Shown: positions 8,830-17,320 of the stretch, piece after piece
How positions within the stretch are numbered: position 1 is the first letter of the stretch
Layout: each line of letters starts with the position of its first letter
Assembly (NCBI GenBank): GCA_963846585.1
Contig: CAWJWO010000019.1
Coordinates: 237,437 to 301,436, forward strand
Source of the DNA: JAAUTT01 sp963846585
GTDB lineage: Bacteria > Bacteroidota > Bacteroidia > Bacteroidales > JAAUTT01
Direction: 5' to 3'
DNA length: 64,000 nt
Made by a program: the position numbers and the translations under genes
Notes under the pieces: generated by a model
Told to the model about the DNA's origin: nothing
What the model saw: only the letters and a program-made list of their open reading frames with translations
Database searches by the model: none

Positions 8830-8876
8830 AGTTGTCAGTTGTCAGTTGTTAGTTGTTGGTTGTCAACTGTCAGTTA
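8830..8876. repeat. Degenerate tandem repeat, GTTAGTT/GTCAGTT heptamers
   Basis: Six to seven imperfect heptamers stand just upstream of the AraC promoter module. The family recurs at 12.72, 14.23, 14.34, 15.24, 27.24, 30.81 and 52.53 kb. Confidence 0.8.
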
Positions 8877-8915
8877 AAATTCTTATAAGAAACTGAGCTT
8901 GGCTGGATTTATTTA

Positions 8916-9305
8916 TTATATTTCAATATGTTCTGAATTTTCAGTAAATAGTGATTCATCAATTTTATCATAGAGTGATTCATCTCCTTTATCTCCTGTT
9001 CGTATGCGGATAGACTGTTCTATTGAAGAAATAAATATTCTTCCGTCACCGCTTTCACCAGTAAAGGCTTTATCTAAAATAGCTTTTACCGATTTTTTTA
9101 CATTTATATCGCGGACAACAAAAGTGATGTTTATTCTGTCTATGGCGCTAACATCATAGGCAATTCCGCGGAAAATATGTCCTTCTTTTGCAGTTCCCTG
9201 ACCTCTTACATCCCACCAGGATAAAAAATCGATATCTGATTCGTGCAAGGCGATCCGTACTTCTTCAAAACGTTCTTTACGGATTATGGCTTCAATTCTT
9301 TTCAT
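8916..9305 (-). CDS. PII family (GlnB/GlnK-like) signal protein
   Basis: This 129-aa protein follows the PII fold from MKRIEAIIRKERFEEVRIAL through TGESGDGRIFI (residues 82-92, the second PII signature) to SIRIRTGDKGDES, the ATP/phosphate region. The T-loop (about 36-54, GQGTAKEGHIFRGIAYDVS) is one residue shorter than in E. coli GlnB. It keeps a tyrosine at the uridylylation position (Tyr50) but has Ala39 where GlnB has the 2-oxoglutarate-binding Gln39. The tail is about 15 residues longer than usual. No amtB, glnA or uridylyltransferase gene is adjacent. The promoter carries the same 65-bp module as the stress genes, so it may sense energy or nitrogen state as part of that response. Confidence 0.9.
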   Translation of the reverse strand: MKRIEAIIRKERFEEVRIALHESDIDFLSWWDVRGQGTAKEGHIFRGIAYDVSAIDRINITFVVRDINVKKSVKAILDKAFTGESGDGRIFISSIEQSIRIRTGDKGDESLYDKIDESLFTENSEHIEI

Positions 9306-9330
9306 GATTAATAAATTATTTCATAAAGGT

Positions 9331-9395
9331 CAAATATCAACACTTATAACATAACAAATGTTACATAACTTTATATAAAACTTACAACTTTCACA
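9331..9395 (-). promoter_or_regulatory. Copy D of the 65-bp direct-repeat promoter module (PII gene)
   Basis: On the minus strand TGTGAAAGTTGTAA, a 13-bp spacer and TTATGTAA (9395 down to 9361) are followed by 22 bp and the box GATATTTG (9338-9331). The predicted transcript start is about 20 bp before the ATG at 9305. Confidence 0.78.
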
Positions 9396-9410
9396 GTTTT
9401 TAGTTTGCTA

Positions 9411-9457
9411 ATTATAAACCCTATAAACCTTATAAACCTTATAAACGATATAAACCA
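9411..9457. repeat. Tandem repeat, CCTTATAAA nonamers
   Basis: Four to five units of CCTTATAAA or close variants fill the gap before the hisS stop. The family recurs at 10.87, 15.28 and 23.32 kb. Confidence 0.8.
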
Positions 9458-9459
9458 AT

Positions 9460-10830
9460 TTACGACTCAATATTTTTAAGTTTTAAGATCAGCTCTTCAA
9501 AACTAACCTTACATTGATCGCCGGAATGCATATCCTTTAAAGTAATGAGGTTTTGTTTTATTTCATCTTCTCCGATAATGGCCACAAAGTAAATATTGCG
9601 TTTATTTGCATAGTTCATCTGTTTGCTCATCTTAGCGTTATCAGGATATAATTCTGCTTTTATGCCTGAATGCCTGAGTTTCTTTACAAGGGGCAGACAA
9701 TACAATTCCTCTGCTTTGCCAAAATTAATAAACATTACCTCTGTAGATTGTGTTGACTCTGACGGGAACAAATTTAAATTATTTATAACGTCAAATATCC
9801 TGTCGGCTCCAAAAGATATTCCTACTCCTGAAATATCCGGCAAACCGAAAACACCTGTCAGGTTATCGTACCTGCCTCCTCCACAAATACTTCCAATTTC
9901 CACATCCAAAGATTTTACTTCAAATATCGCCCCTGTATAATAATTTAATCCCCTTGCCAGGGTTAAATCAAATTCTATGGGAGTTGAAATATCTGAATTT
10001 TTAATATAACTGAATATTGAATTTAATTCTTCAATCCCTTTAAGCCCTGCATCAGAGCCTGATAATAATCTTTGTAATAATTTTAAATTTAACTCGTTGT
10101 CTTTTTGGCCGGTTGTTAAAAATTTCCCTAACTTTTCTATTGAGGTATATGAAAGGCCCTTTTGATTTAATTCTTCTTTTACCTTCTCAAGGCCAATTTT
10201 ATCAATCTTATCGATAGCAACAGTAATATCTGTTAATCTTTCCGGTTCGCCAATTTCTTCAGCAATCCCGCTAAGAATTTTACGGTTGTTTATTTTGATT
10301 ACTACATTAATGCCTAATCCTTTAAATGCATCATCGATAATCTGGATAAGATCAACTTCGTTTAATAAGGAATTACTTCCGATAACATCAACATCGCATT
10401 GATAAAATTCGCGGTATCTTCCTTTCTGTGGGCGATCGGCACGCCAAACAGGTTGAATCTGGTACCTTTTAAACGGGAAAATAATATCCTCCCGGTTTTG
10501 AACCACATAACGGGCAAAGGGGACTGTTAAGTCATACCTGAGTCCCTTTTCACACATTAGCGACGACAGTTGAATTAAATTACGTTCATTTATATTTTGG
10601 CCTGTAACATCCGATAGAAAATCGCCTGAATTAAGTATTCGAAAAAGCAACCTGTCTCCTTCCTCGCCATATTTGCCAAGCAGGGTAGAAAGATTTTCCA
10701 TCGCCGGAGTTTCAATTTGCTGATAACCATAAAGTTGAAATACAGATCGTAAAGTATCGAAAATAAAATTCCTTTGTTGCATTTCAACAGGCGAAAAATC
10801 ACGGGTTCCCTTTGGTACGGAAGGCTTCAT
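9460..10830 (-). CDS. hisS: Histidine--tRNA ligase
   Basis: This 456-aa class II aminoacyl-tRNA synthetase charges tRNA-His. Motif 1 starts at KPSVPKGTRDFSP and YGYQQIETPAME. Motif 2 is FKRYQIQPVWRADRPQKGRYREFYQCDVD (residues 110-138). The His-specific ARGLNYYTGAIFEV lies near residue 295, and motif 3 is GSICGGGRYDNL followed by GVGISFGADRI. The C-terminal anticodon-binding domain begins near residue 365 (VMFINFGKAEEL). Length and motifs are complete. Repeats flank both ends. Confidence 0.97.
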   Translation of the reverse strand: MKPSVPKGTRDFSPVEMQQRNFIFDTLRSVFQLYGYQQIETPAMENLSTLLGKYGEEGDRLLFRILNSGDFLSDVTGQNINERNLIQLSSLMCEKGLRYDLTVPFARYVVQNREDIIFPFKRYQIQPVWRADRPQKGRYREFYQCDVDVIGSNSLLNEVDLIQIIDDAFKGLGINVVIKINNRKILSGIAEEIGEPERLTDITVAIDKIDKIGLEKVKEELNQKGLSYTSIEKLGKFLTTGQKDNELNLKLLQRLLSGSDAGLKGIEELNSIFSYIKNSDISTPIEFDLTLARGLNYYTGAIFEVKSLDVEIGSICGGGRYDNLTGVFGLPDISGVGISFGADRIFDVINNLNLFPSESTQSTEVMFINFGKAEELYCLPLVKKLRHSGIKAELYPDNAKMSKQMNYANKRNIYFVAIIGEDEIKQNLITLKDMHSGDQCKVSFEELILKLKNIES

Positions 10831-10865
10831 ATTAATAAGTATAATTGATAAGTGTGTATTAAGTC

Positions 10866-11023
10866 GGTTTATATAGTAGTTTATAATGTTTATATGGTTT
10901 ATAAGGTTTATAAGTTTTCGTTTATAGGAATTTTAACTTTATAAACTTTTTATAAACCTTATAAACTTTTTTAATCCCAGTTCTCAAGTCTTGGTTCCTG
11001 GTTCTTGGTTCCTGGTTCCTGGT
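10866..11023. repeat. Composite repeat: GTTTATAAG units then GGTTCCT/GGTTCTT heptamers
   Basis: About ten units of the TTATAAACC family in both orientations (10,866-10,973) are followed by five AGRRCCA-family heptamers in reverse orientation (10,988-11,023). They fill the hisS-ettA gap. Confidence 0.82.
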
Positions 11024-11036
11024 CTGCTCCAAAATT

Positions 11037-12713
11037 TTATTTTACCAGCTTTTTGTACTTAATCCGATGAGGTGCATCATCACCAAGGCGTTTTTTGCGA
11101 TTCTCCTCATAATCGGAATAACCGCCTTCAAAGAAATATACTCTCGAATCGCCTTCAAATGCAAGAATATGAGTTGCAACCCTGTCGAGAAACCACCTGT
11201 CGTGTGAAATAATTACTGCACAACCGGCGAAGTTTTCAAGTCCTTCCTCAAGGGCACGCAATGTATTTACATCTATATCATTGGTAGGCTCATCCAGCAG
11301 CAAAACATTAGCCTCCTGCTTCAAAGTAAGGGCCAGGTGTAAACGGTTACGTTCCCCACCTGACAGCACTCCGCATTTCTTTTCCTGGTCGGCTCCCGAG
11401 AAGTTAAACCTGGCAACGTAAGCACGCGCATTCACAAGCTTTCCGCCAAGAGGTATCTGTTCTGCATCGCGTGAAATAACCTGGTAAACAGTTTTTTCCG
11501 GATCAATATCCGTATGTGACTGATCTACATAACCTACCTTTACGGTTTCTCCAATTTCAAAAATACCGCTATCAGTTTTTTCCATTCCCATAATAAGCCG
11601 GAACAGAGTTGTTTTACCGGCTCCATTTGGACCAATTATCCCTACAATACCGGCAGGCGGAAGTTTAAATTCAAGGTCTTCGAACAAAACCTTATCTCCA
11701 AAAGCCTTTGAAACGTTTTTCACTTCAATTACTTTATCACCTAAACGCGGGCCATTTGGAATGTATATTTCAAGCCGGTCCTCCTTTTGTTTAACATCCT
11801 CCTGCATCATTTTATCATAAGCCGCAAGCCTTGCTTTAGACTTTGCCTGCCTGGCTTTATGCGCCATTCGTACCCATTCTAATTCATGTTCAAGGGTTTT
11901 TCTTCTTTTACTTTCTGTTTTTTCTTCCCGGGCCAGACGATTGGATTTTTGTTCTAGCCATGAAGAATAATTACCTTTCCACGGAATGCCTTCTCCCCTG
12001 TCGAGTTCAAGTATCCAGCCTGCAACATTATCAAGGAAATAACGGTCGTGTGTTACAGCTATTACAGTACCTTTATATTGATGTAAATGCATTTCGAGCC
12101 ATTCTATCGATTCGGCATCAAGGTGATTTGTAGGTTCATCCAAAAGCAAAATGTCAGGTTCCTGAAGAAGAAGCCTGCATAAAGCAACCCTGCGACGTTC
12201 ACCTCCTGAACAAAACGAAATTGGAGTATCTCCATCCGGACAACGCAGGGCATCCATTGCCCTTTCCAATTTATTATCCAGTTCCCATCCATTGGAATGA
12301 TCAATTTTATCAGTTAATTCACCCTGGCGTTCAATGAGTTTACTCATTTCTTCATCGTTCATAGGTTCGGCAAATTTGTTATTTATATTTTCGTATTCTT
12401 TCAATAACGCTACAACATCTGCCGCTCCTTCTTCAACTATTTCCCTTACTGATCTGGACTCATCCAGTTTAGGTTCCTGCTCCAGATAACCAACTGAATA
12501 GCCTGGTGAAAAAACAACATCGCCCTGAAAAGACTTTTCAATTCCTGCTATAATCTTCAATAAAGATGATTTACCTGAACCATTCAAGCCTATTATGCCG
12601 ATTTTAGCACCATAAAAAAATGATAAATAAATATTGTTGAGTACTTTTTTCTGGGGCGGATAAGTCTTACTAACCCCAACCATTGAAAATATAATTTTGT
12701 TATCTTCGGCCAT
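11037..12713 (-). CDS. ettA: ABC-F protein EttA (energy-dependent translational throttle)
   Basis: This 558-aa cytosolic ABC-F ATPase has two nucleotide-binding domains and no membrane segment. Site 1 has Walker A GLNGSGKSSLLK, signature SFCSGGERRRVAL and Walker B LLLDEPTNHLD. Site 2 has GPNGAGKTTLFR, GVLSGGERNRLHL and LLLDEPTNDID. The linker between them (residues ~245-320, with RRKTLEHELEWVRMAHKARQAKSKARL) is the PtIM segment that reaches the ribosomal P-site tRNA. EttA binds the E site and gates the first elongation step by ADP/ATP ratio. The length and the NDID in domain 2 match EttA rather than Uup. Confidence 0.95.
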   Translation of the reverse strand: MAEDNKIIFSMVGVSKTYPPQKKVLNNIYLSFFYGAKIGIIGLNGSGKSSLLKIIAGIEKSFQGDVVFSPGYSVGYLEQEPKLDESRSVREIVEEGAADVVALLKEYENINNKFAEPMNDEEMSKLIERQGELTDKIDHSNGWELDNKLERAMDALRCPDGDTPISFCSGGERRRVALCRLLLQEPDILLLDEPTNHLDAESIEWLEMHLHQYKGTVIAVTHDRYFLDNVAGWILELDRGEGIPWKGNYSSWLEQKSNRLAREEKTESKRRKTLEHELEWVRMAHKARQAKSKARLAAYDKMMQEDVKQKEDRLEIYIPNGPRLGDKVIEVKNVSKAFGDKVLFEDLEFKLPPAGIVGIIGPNGAGKTTLFRLIMGMEKTDSGIFEIGETVKVGYVDQSHTDIDPEKTVYQVISRDAEQIPLGGKLVNARAYVARFNFSGADQEKKCGVLSGGERNRLHLALTLKQEANVLLLDEPTNDIDVNTLRALEEGLENFAGCAVIISHDRWFLDRVATHILAFEGDSRVYFFEGGYSDYEENRKKRLGDDAPHRIKYKKLVK

Positions 12714-12718
12714 GCTTT

Positions 12719-12800
12719 TAGTTATTAGTTGTTAGTTGTTAGTAAAAAGTGATGAAGTGATGAAGTGATGAAGTGATAAGGTGATGAAGTGATTAGGTAA
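12719..12800. repeat. Tandem repeats GTTAGTT heptamers and GTGATGAA octamers
   Basis: Three GTTAGTT units are followed by six GTGATGAA-type octamers. The octamer family recurs at 49,469. Confidence 0.85.
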
Positions 12801-12882
12801 ATAAACAATTATTATAAAAAACAAAAATATCACAATTTTTAGTAAAAATACAGCAAATTTTTTGGTTAATTAGTGTCTATTA

Positions 12883-12976
12883 TCAGTGAACAGTGAACAG
12901 TAAACATTAATCAGTAAGTTGTAATTAGTAATTAGTAATTAGTAATCAGTAATTTGTAATCAGTAATCAGTAATTA
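12883..12976. repeat. Tandem repeat, GTAATTA/GTAATCA heptamers
   Basis: Short CAGTGAA units are followed by about nine consecutive heptamers GTAATTA, GTAATCA or GTAATTT, ending six bases before the barrel-protein ATG. They therefore form most of its leader. The family recurs at 8.09, 45.26 and 46.98 kb. Confidence 0.87.
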
Positions 12977-12981
12977 TTTTT

Positions 12982-14226
12982 ATGTCAGTTAACTACCAAA
13001 TTAACAAGCTAATTACAATAATACTTATATGTTTGACATTTTCAACAAAAGTATATTCAGTTCAGCAGAATGATACTTCAGTAGTTAAGGACACTTGTAC
13101 TTCGGCGCAAAATATTAAAAATAAGGTAGATGTTGTTGATATTATTCATAACTATTTGCATATAAATCTGAGAAAGGATTCAACTAAAACCATAGGATTA
13201 GGTCCATATTTTTCAATTATTCCGGCAGTCGGATATACTTTGGTATCAGGTATAACAGGCGCTATTACTACGAGTACGTCTTTTTATACTGATAATAATA
13301 AAAATAAATATTCTAACATTACAGCGAATGCATATTACTCTCAATATAATCAATTTTGGACTAACATAAATTCAAGTATATTTATTGATAAGTATAAAAT
13401 TCATTTTTTTGGTGACTGGCGATTTTACAAATTCCCAACATACACTTATGGTATAGGCACCCACACTTCTTTGGCTTCCGCTTTACCGATTGATTATTCG
13501 TATATCAGGTTTTACCAATTTGCTTACCATGAATTTTTGAAAAATTTGTTCTTTGGGATTGCGTATAATCTTGATTTATATTGGGATATATCTACAAAGG
13601 TTGATACAGGCAAAGTATACTCTGAGTTTATCAGAAATATAAAAAATTCAAGGTCAATATCGTCCGGATTCTCACTTAACTTTCTGTACGATACCCGCAA
13701 AAATTCTGTAAACCCTATTGGAGGAACATATATAAATGTTCAATACCGGCCTAACCTGGTCTTTTTAGGGAGCGATATCAACTGGCAATCGATGTTGATA
13801 GATATAAGGCAATTTATAAAGTTTCCTGCCAATAGCGGCAATGTATTGGCATTCTGGAGTTATAATTATTTAACATTAAAAGGCGAACCAGCCTACCTTG
13901 ATTTGCCTACCATAGGCTGGGACGATTATAATAATACAGGACGCGGGTATGTTCAGGGAAGGTATACCGGAAATAACCTTTTGTACCTTGAATCGGAATA
14001 CAGGTTCCATATAACTGATAATGGGTTAATAGGGGGTGTGGTATTTGGTAATGCCGAATCTATTCTTAAAAAATTAAGCAGTGAATTGCATACTATAATA
14101 CCCGGATATGGAGCCGGATTAAGAATAAAACTGAACAAAAAGTCCGACACCAATGTGTGTATAGATTATGGAATAGGGATAGGGGGGTCGCATGGTTTTT
14201 TCTTTAATCTGGGAGAAGTGTTTTAA
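12982..14226 (+). CDS. Outer-membrane beta-barrel protein (Omp85/surface-antigen-like)
   Basis: This 414-aa protein has a signal peptide (residues ~1-26, IIICLTFSTKVYS-like core ending before VQQND). The rest alternates short polar and aromatic strands, such as NAYYSQYNQFWTNINSS and YKIHFFGDWRFYKFP, and ends in a C-terminal Phe. Motifs such as SGFSLNFLYDTRKNSVNPIGG (about residues 230-250) followed by GGVVFGNAES are characteristic of the barrel half of D15/BamA-type surface antigens. No POTRA domains are seen before the barrel, so this is a barrel-only relative. It stands alone between convergent neighbours, and its function is not known. Confidence 0.75.
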   Translation: MSVNYQINKLITIILICLTFSTKVYSVQQNDTSVVKDTCTSAQNIKNKVDVVDIIHNYLHINLRKDSTKTIGLGPYFSIIPAVGYTLVSGITGAITTSTSFYTDNNKNKYSNITANAYYSQYNQFWTNINSSIFIDKYKIHFFGDWRFYKFPTYTYGIGTHTSLASALPIDYSYIRFYQFAYHEFLKNLFFGIAYNLDLYWDISTKVDTGKVYSEFIRNIKNSRSISSGFSLNFLYDTRKNSVNPIGGTYINVQYRPNLVFLGSDINWQSMLIDIRQFIKFPANSGNVLAFWSYNYLTLKGEPAYLDLPTIGWDDYNNTGRGYVQGRYTGNNLLYLESEYRFHITDNGLIGGVVFGNAESILKKLSSELHTIIPGYGAGLRIKLNKKSDTNVCIDYGIGIGGSHGFFFNLGEVF

Positions 14227-14229
14227 TTA

Positions 14230-14373
14230 TAGTTGCTAGTTGATGGTTGTTAGTTGTTAGTAGTTAGATTATATTACTATATAACTTTTGCAACTTCTAT
14301 TATGCCTTTTTAAACATGTAACCCGAAACAATATACTATTAACTAGCAACCAACAACTAACAACTAACAACTA
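14230..14373. repeat. Inverted pair of GTTAGTT-family repeat tracts
   Basis: A GTTAGTT tract (14,230-14,267) and its reverse-complement tract (AACTAAC units, 14,339-14,373) bracket the gap between convergent genes. The transcript could fold into a long imperfect hairpin and act as a two-way terminator. Confidence 0.7.
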
Positions 14374-14375
14374 CA

Positions 14376-15227
14376 TTACAATTTTCTGGCCAGTCTTTTA
14401 AAATCGCTTTCGAGGAACCCATCAGGGTTTTTGTCATTAAGCATGTGATAATCAAAATAATAAAATTGAGCATCTGAGGCCCCGATCAATATTTTAAAGA
14501 CTCTGGCTTTAAGCCTGGTGTTTTCAGGACCAACTTTATGCAGGAATACCATATCAACTTTATCAGCAATTGCTTGTTGTATTTCGTCTTTCGAAACCAG
14601 TTTAAACGGACCCGGATAAATTTTTTTAATTTTTGCTGCTGTGTTAACATCTTTAGCCATTTCACCAGCCACCAGGTAAAGAGTTTTGCCTTTTAACTCT
14701 TTCATATTTTTGTTATAATGATTAAGAATATTTTCACTGGCCATCCCGGGGTTATCCATCAACATTTTTACGTGGTTCTGCATGAACCGGAGAAAAATTC
14801 CAAGCTTATAACTGTAATCCTCATCACCAACATCGGAGTATGACAAAGGGATGGAACACAAATCGGGCATAGACGTAAGAGAATATGCAGCACCTCCCAT
14901 TACCAGGCTTACAAAATTGTATTTGGCATCGGTTTTATCCTTTTCATATTTAACCTGTGTAAGAACTATGAACGAATATTTAGGGTCAAGCCTTAGTTTA
15001 TCAAATTCACTATACTTGATAAAGTCAAAAGGCGTCATAGTCCACTCCTGACCCATTACACTTTTAAGGACAAGATTATATTCAGATAAGGGATTATTTT
15101 CCAACACGACCAACGTTTTAGTTTTTAAAAAGTTAGAAATTTCGTCACGTGTCGGTACATTACTCTGTTGTCCGAATAAATTAACCATCAATAAACATAA
15201 TCCCAATAAGATAATAAGCCTTTTCAT
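14376..15227 (-). CDS. Secreted hypothetical protein
   Basis: This 283-aa protein has a clear signal peptide (MKRLIILLGLCLLMVNLFGQ, cleavage probably before Gln-Gln). The mature part has no cysteine-rich or catalytic motif that I recognise. It contains a conserved-looking segment ELKGKTLYLVAGEMAKDVNT and DKVDMVFLHKVGP, suggesting an alpha/beta fold. It is likely periplasmic. It is a single gene flanked by repeat tracts. Confidence 0.75.
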   Translation of the reverse strand: MKRLIILLGLCLLMVNLFGQQSNVPTRDEISNFLKTKTLVVLENNPLSEYNLVLKSVMGQEWTMTPFDFIKYSEFDKLRLDPKYSFIVLTQVKYEKDKTDAKYNFVSLVMGGAAYSLTSMPDLCSIPLSYSDVGDEDYSYKLGIFLRFMQNHVKMLMDNPGMASENILNHYNKNMKELKGKTLYLVAGEMAKDVNTAAKIKKIYPGPFKLVSKDEIQQAIADKVDMVFLHKVGPENTRLKARVFKILIGASDAQFYYFDYHMLNDKNPDGFLESDFKRLARKL

Positions 15228-15239
15228 ACCATTAAAATT

Positions 15240-15374
15240 AGTTGTCAGTTGTTAGTTGTTAGTTGTCAGTATATTATGTTTATAAAGTTTATAAACCTAA
15301 TAAACCTTATAAACCCAATTTGTAATTATCATTTGCACATCTGCACATTTTCAAATTTTCAAATTAGCACATTG
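15240..15374. repeat. Composite repeat (GTTAGTT, CCTTATAAA, CACATCTG, TTTGAAAA families)
   Basis: Four repeat families follow each other in the 350-bp gap before the membrane sensor gene. The remainder (15,375-15,583) is plain AT-rich sequence. An imperfect TAnnTTTG-like box (TATATTTTG) ends near 15,540, about 45 bp before the ATG. Confidence 0.78.
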
Positions 15375-15583
15375 TCTTATCAAATATACCAAATTAAAAA
15401 ATCAACAACAAATTGATAAAGATCAGGGTACGTCTTTATATATTTTTTTCAATGTAATTGAGAATTGATAAAAATCATTGAGGATTTTTTTTTACTTTTA
15501 ACATAAAGTTGATCCATTATTATTAAGATTATATATTTTGTCAGCTATAAAATAAATATTATTATCCGGTAATTAATTTGATA

Positions 15584-17320
15584 ATGAACATTTCTAATTT
15601 TTTAAGGAACATATTTGACACTGATATTTCTGCTACTCAGGATTTGAAAACAAATAACATTATTAATTTCGTTTATTTACTCAGTTGGTTAGGCTCATTT
15701 GTATTTCCATTATTGTTTATAATAGATTTAATAAATGAAAATTATATAATAGCGCTGGCACAACTTTTCATGTTCTTTGCTTTAACTGCTAATATATATC
15801 TGATAAAAAACAAATTTTGGAAACCAATATATATATTAATAAATACAATCCTGATTTTTTTATTTCTGATTATTTTGTTTATCACCGGAGATATTCAGGG
15901 GATGGGACGCATTTGGATTATCTGTTTCCCTGTAATTGCAGTCTTCTTTTATGGGATTATGTATGGATCAATTATTTCTGCTATTGTATTAATTATATGT
16001 ACTTTATTACTTTTTCTTCCTTTTGATTGGAACAAAAGTTATGCATTAGTTGCATTATTTAAGTGGAAAATAATTGTATCGTATATTGGAGTTTATATTG
16101 TTTGTCAGGTTTATGTGGCTTTGACAGCTAAAATGGCGTCCCAGGTGAAAATTCAAATTCGTAACCTAAACCATCAGTTAAAAGTAAAAGAAGAATTCAT
16201 TTCCAAGCTTTCGCACCAGATTCGTACACCTCTTAACAATATAATGGTTACCAGCAATTTGCTTTCATCAACTAATTTGGATGAGCAACAGATGGATTTG
16301 GTTGAAACTATTCAGGCATCAACAAACAATTTAGTAAATGTTGTAAATACCATTTCTAAAGTTTCAACTCAGGAATTCAGTGTTTCAGGAACAAAAATTA
16401 GTTTTAATTTACAGAGCACCTTAAAAAGCACGATCAATTTATTTCAAACTCTTAATAATGACAGAATTACTATTAATCTCTTAACCGAATCCGAATTACA
16501 TTATAACTTATTAGGTGATCCGGTGCAGGTTAAACAAATCTTTCTGAATATAATTGAGAATATAATCAGAAATTCTACTGATCAAAAAATTAATATATCA
16601 ATTATTTATTCAGTATTAAAAGAATCGGATAAAAATTGTGAATTATCTTTCAGGTTAGAAGTAAACATCCCGCTTAAAATTGATCCCGTGGCAACTGAGG
16701 CAACCGGAATTGAAAATTACAAGGGACAATACCCGGAAATGAATTTATATTACGATTTTACAATTGCAAAAAAAATAATCGAACATTCAGGAAGTCAGTT
16801 ATTAATTGTCCCTTCAAAGGAATCTACAGTTTTTTCTTTTTTCCTTATATTTAATACATCAGGTGCAGCAATAACAAAAGAATCCAAAGGTGGTTATGTA
16901 GAATTTATACAACCAAAACGTGAGAAAGAACCTGTCATAAATCTGAATGAAGCCAATATTTTACTTGTTGAAGATAATCTTATAAATCAGAAAATTGTAA
17001 TCCTTACTATACAGAAACTTGTTAAAAATATAGACATTGCTAATAATGGGAAAGAAGCCCTTGATAAATTTGGCTCTTCAAAGTACGATATCATACTTAT
17101 GGATATTCAAATGCCGGTGATGGATGGAATTATTGCAACAAAAAAAATAAGGGAAATTGAATCGTCTTCAAACCTGAGAACTCCTATTATTGCTATTACT
17201 GCTAACGCCCTGGCAGGTGATAAGGAAAATTGCCTGGCAGCAGGCATGAATGATTACATTAGCAAACCATTTCAACCTGAATTGTTAATAAATAAGATAA
17301 AAGGTCTGCTTGAGCACTAA
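15584..17320 (+). CDS. Membrane hybrid histidine kinase with degenerate ATPase domain and C-terminal receiver
   Basis: This 578-aa protein starts at the ATG at 15,584; the TTG two codons earlier is less likely. Five to six membrane helices span residues ~27-182. HisKA follows with His211 in KLSHQIRTPLNN. The next domain aligns with a HATPase but keeps only an N-box-like NIIENIIRN. The G1 DxGxG and G2 GxGLGL boxes are missing: the region where they should lie reads ATEATGIENYKGQYPEMNLY. The C-terminal receiver is intact, with Asp507 in IILMDIQMPVMDG and SKPFQPE. It may depend on another kinase, act as a phosphatase or scaffold, or be a dead sensor. Its TAA overlaps the stop of the convergent sensor gene. 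Confidence 0.88.
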   Translation: MNISNFLRNIFDTDISATQDLKTNNIINFVYLLSWLGSFVFPLLFIIDLINENYIIALAQLFMFFALTANIYLIKNKFWKPIYILINTILIFLFLIILFITGDIQGMGRIWIICFPVIAVFFYGIMYGSIISAIVLIICTLLLFLPFDWNKSYALVALFKWKIIVSYIGVYIVCQVYVALTAKMASQVKIQIRNLNHQLKVKEEFISKLSHQIRTPLNNIMVTSNLLSSTNLDEQQMDLVETIQASTNNLVNVVNTISKVSTQEFSVSGTKISFNLQSTLKSTINLFQTLNNDRITINLLTESELHYNLLGDPVQVKQIFLNIIENIIRNSTDQKINISIIYSVLKESDKNCELSFRLEVNIPLKIDPVATEATGIENYKGQYPEMNLYYDFTIAKKIIEHSGSQLLIVPSKESTVFSFFLIFNTSGAAITKESKGGYVEFIQPKREKEPVINLNEANILLVEDNLINQKIVILTIQKLVKNIDIANNGKEALDKFGSSKYDIILMDIQMPVMDGIIATKKIREIESSSNLRTPIIAITANALAGDKENCLAAGMNDYISKPFQPELLINKIKGLLEH

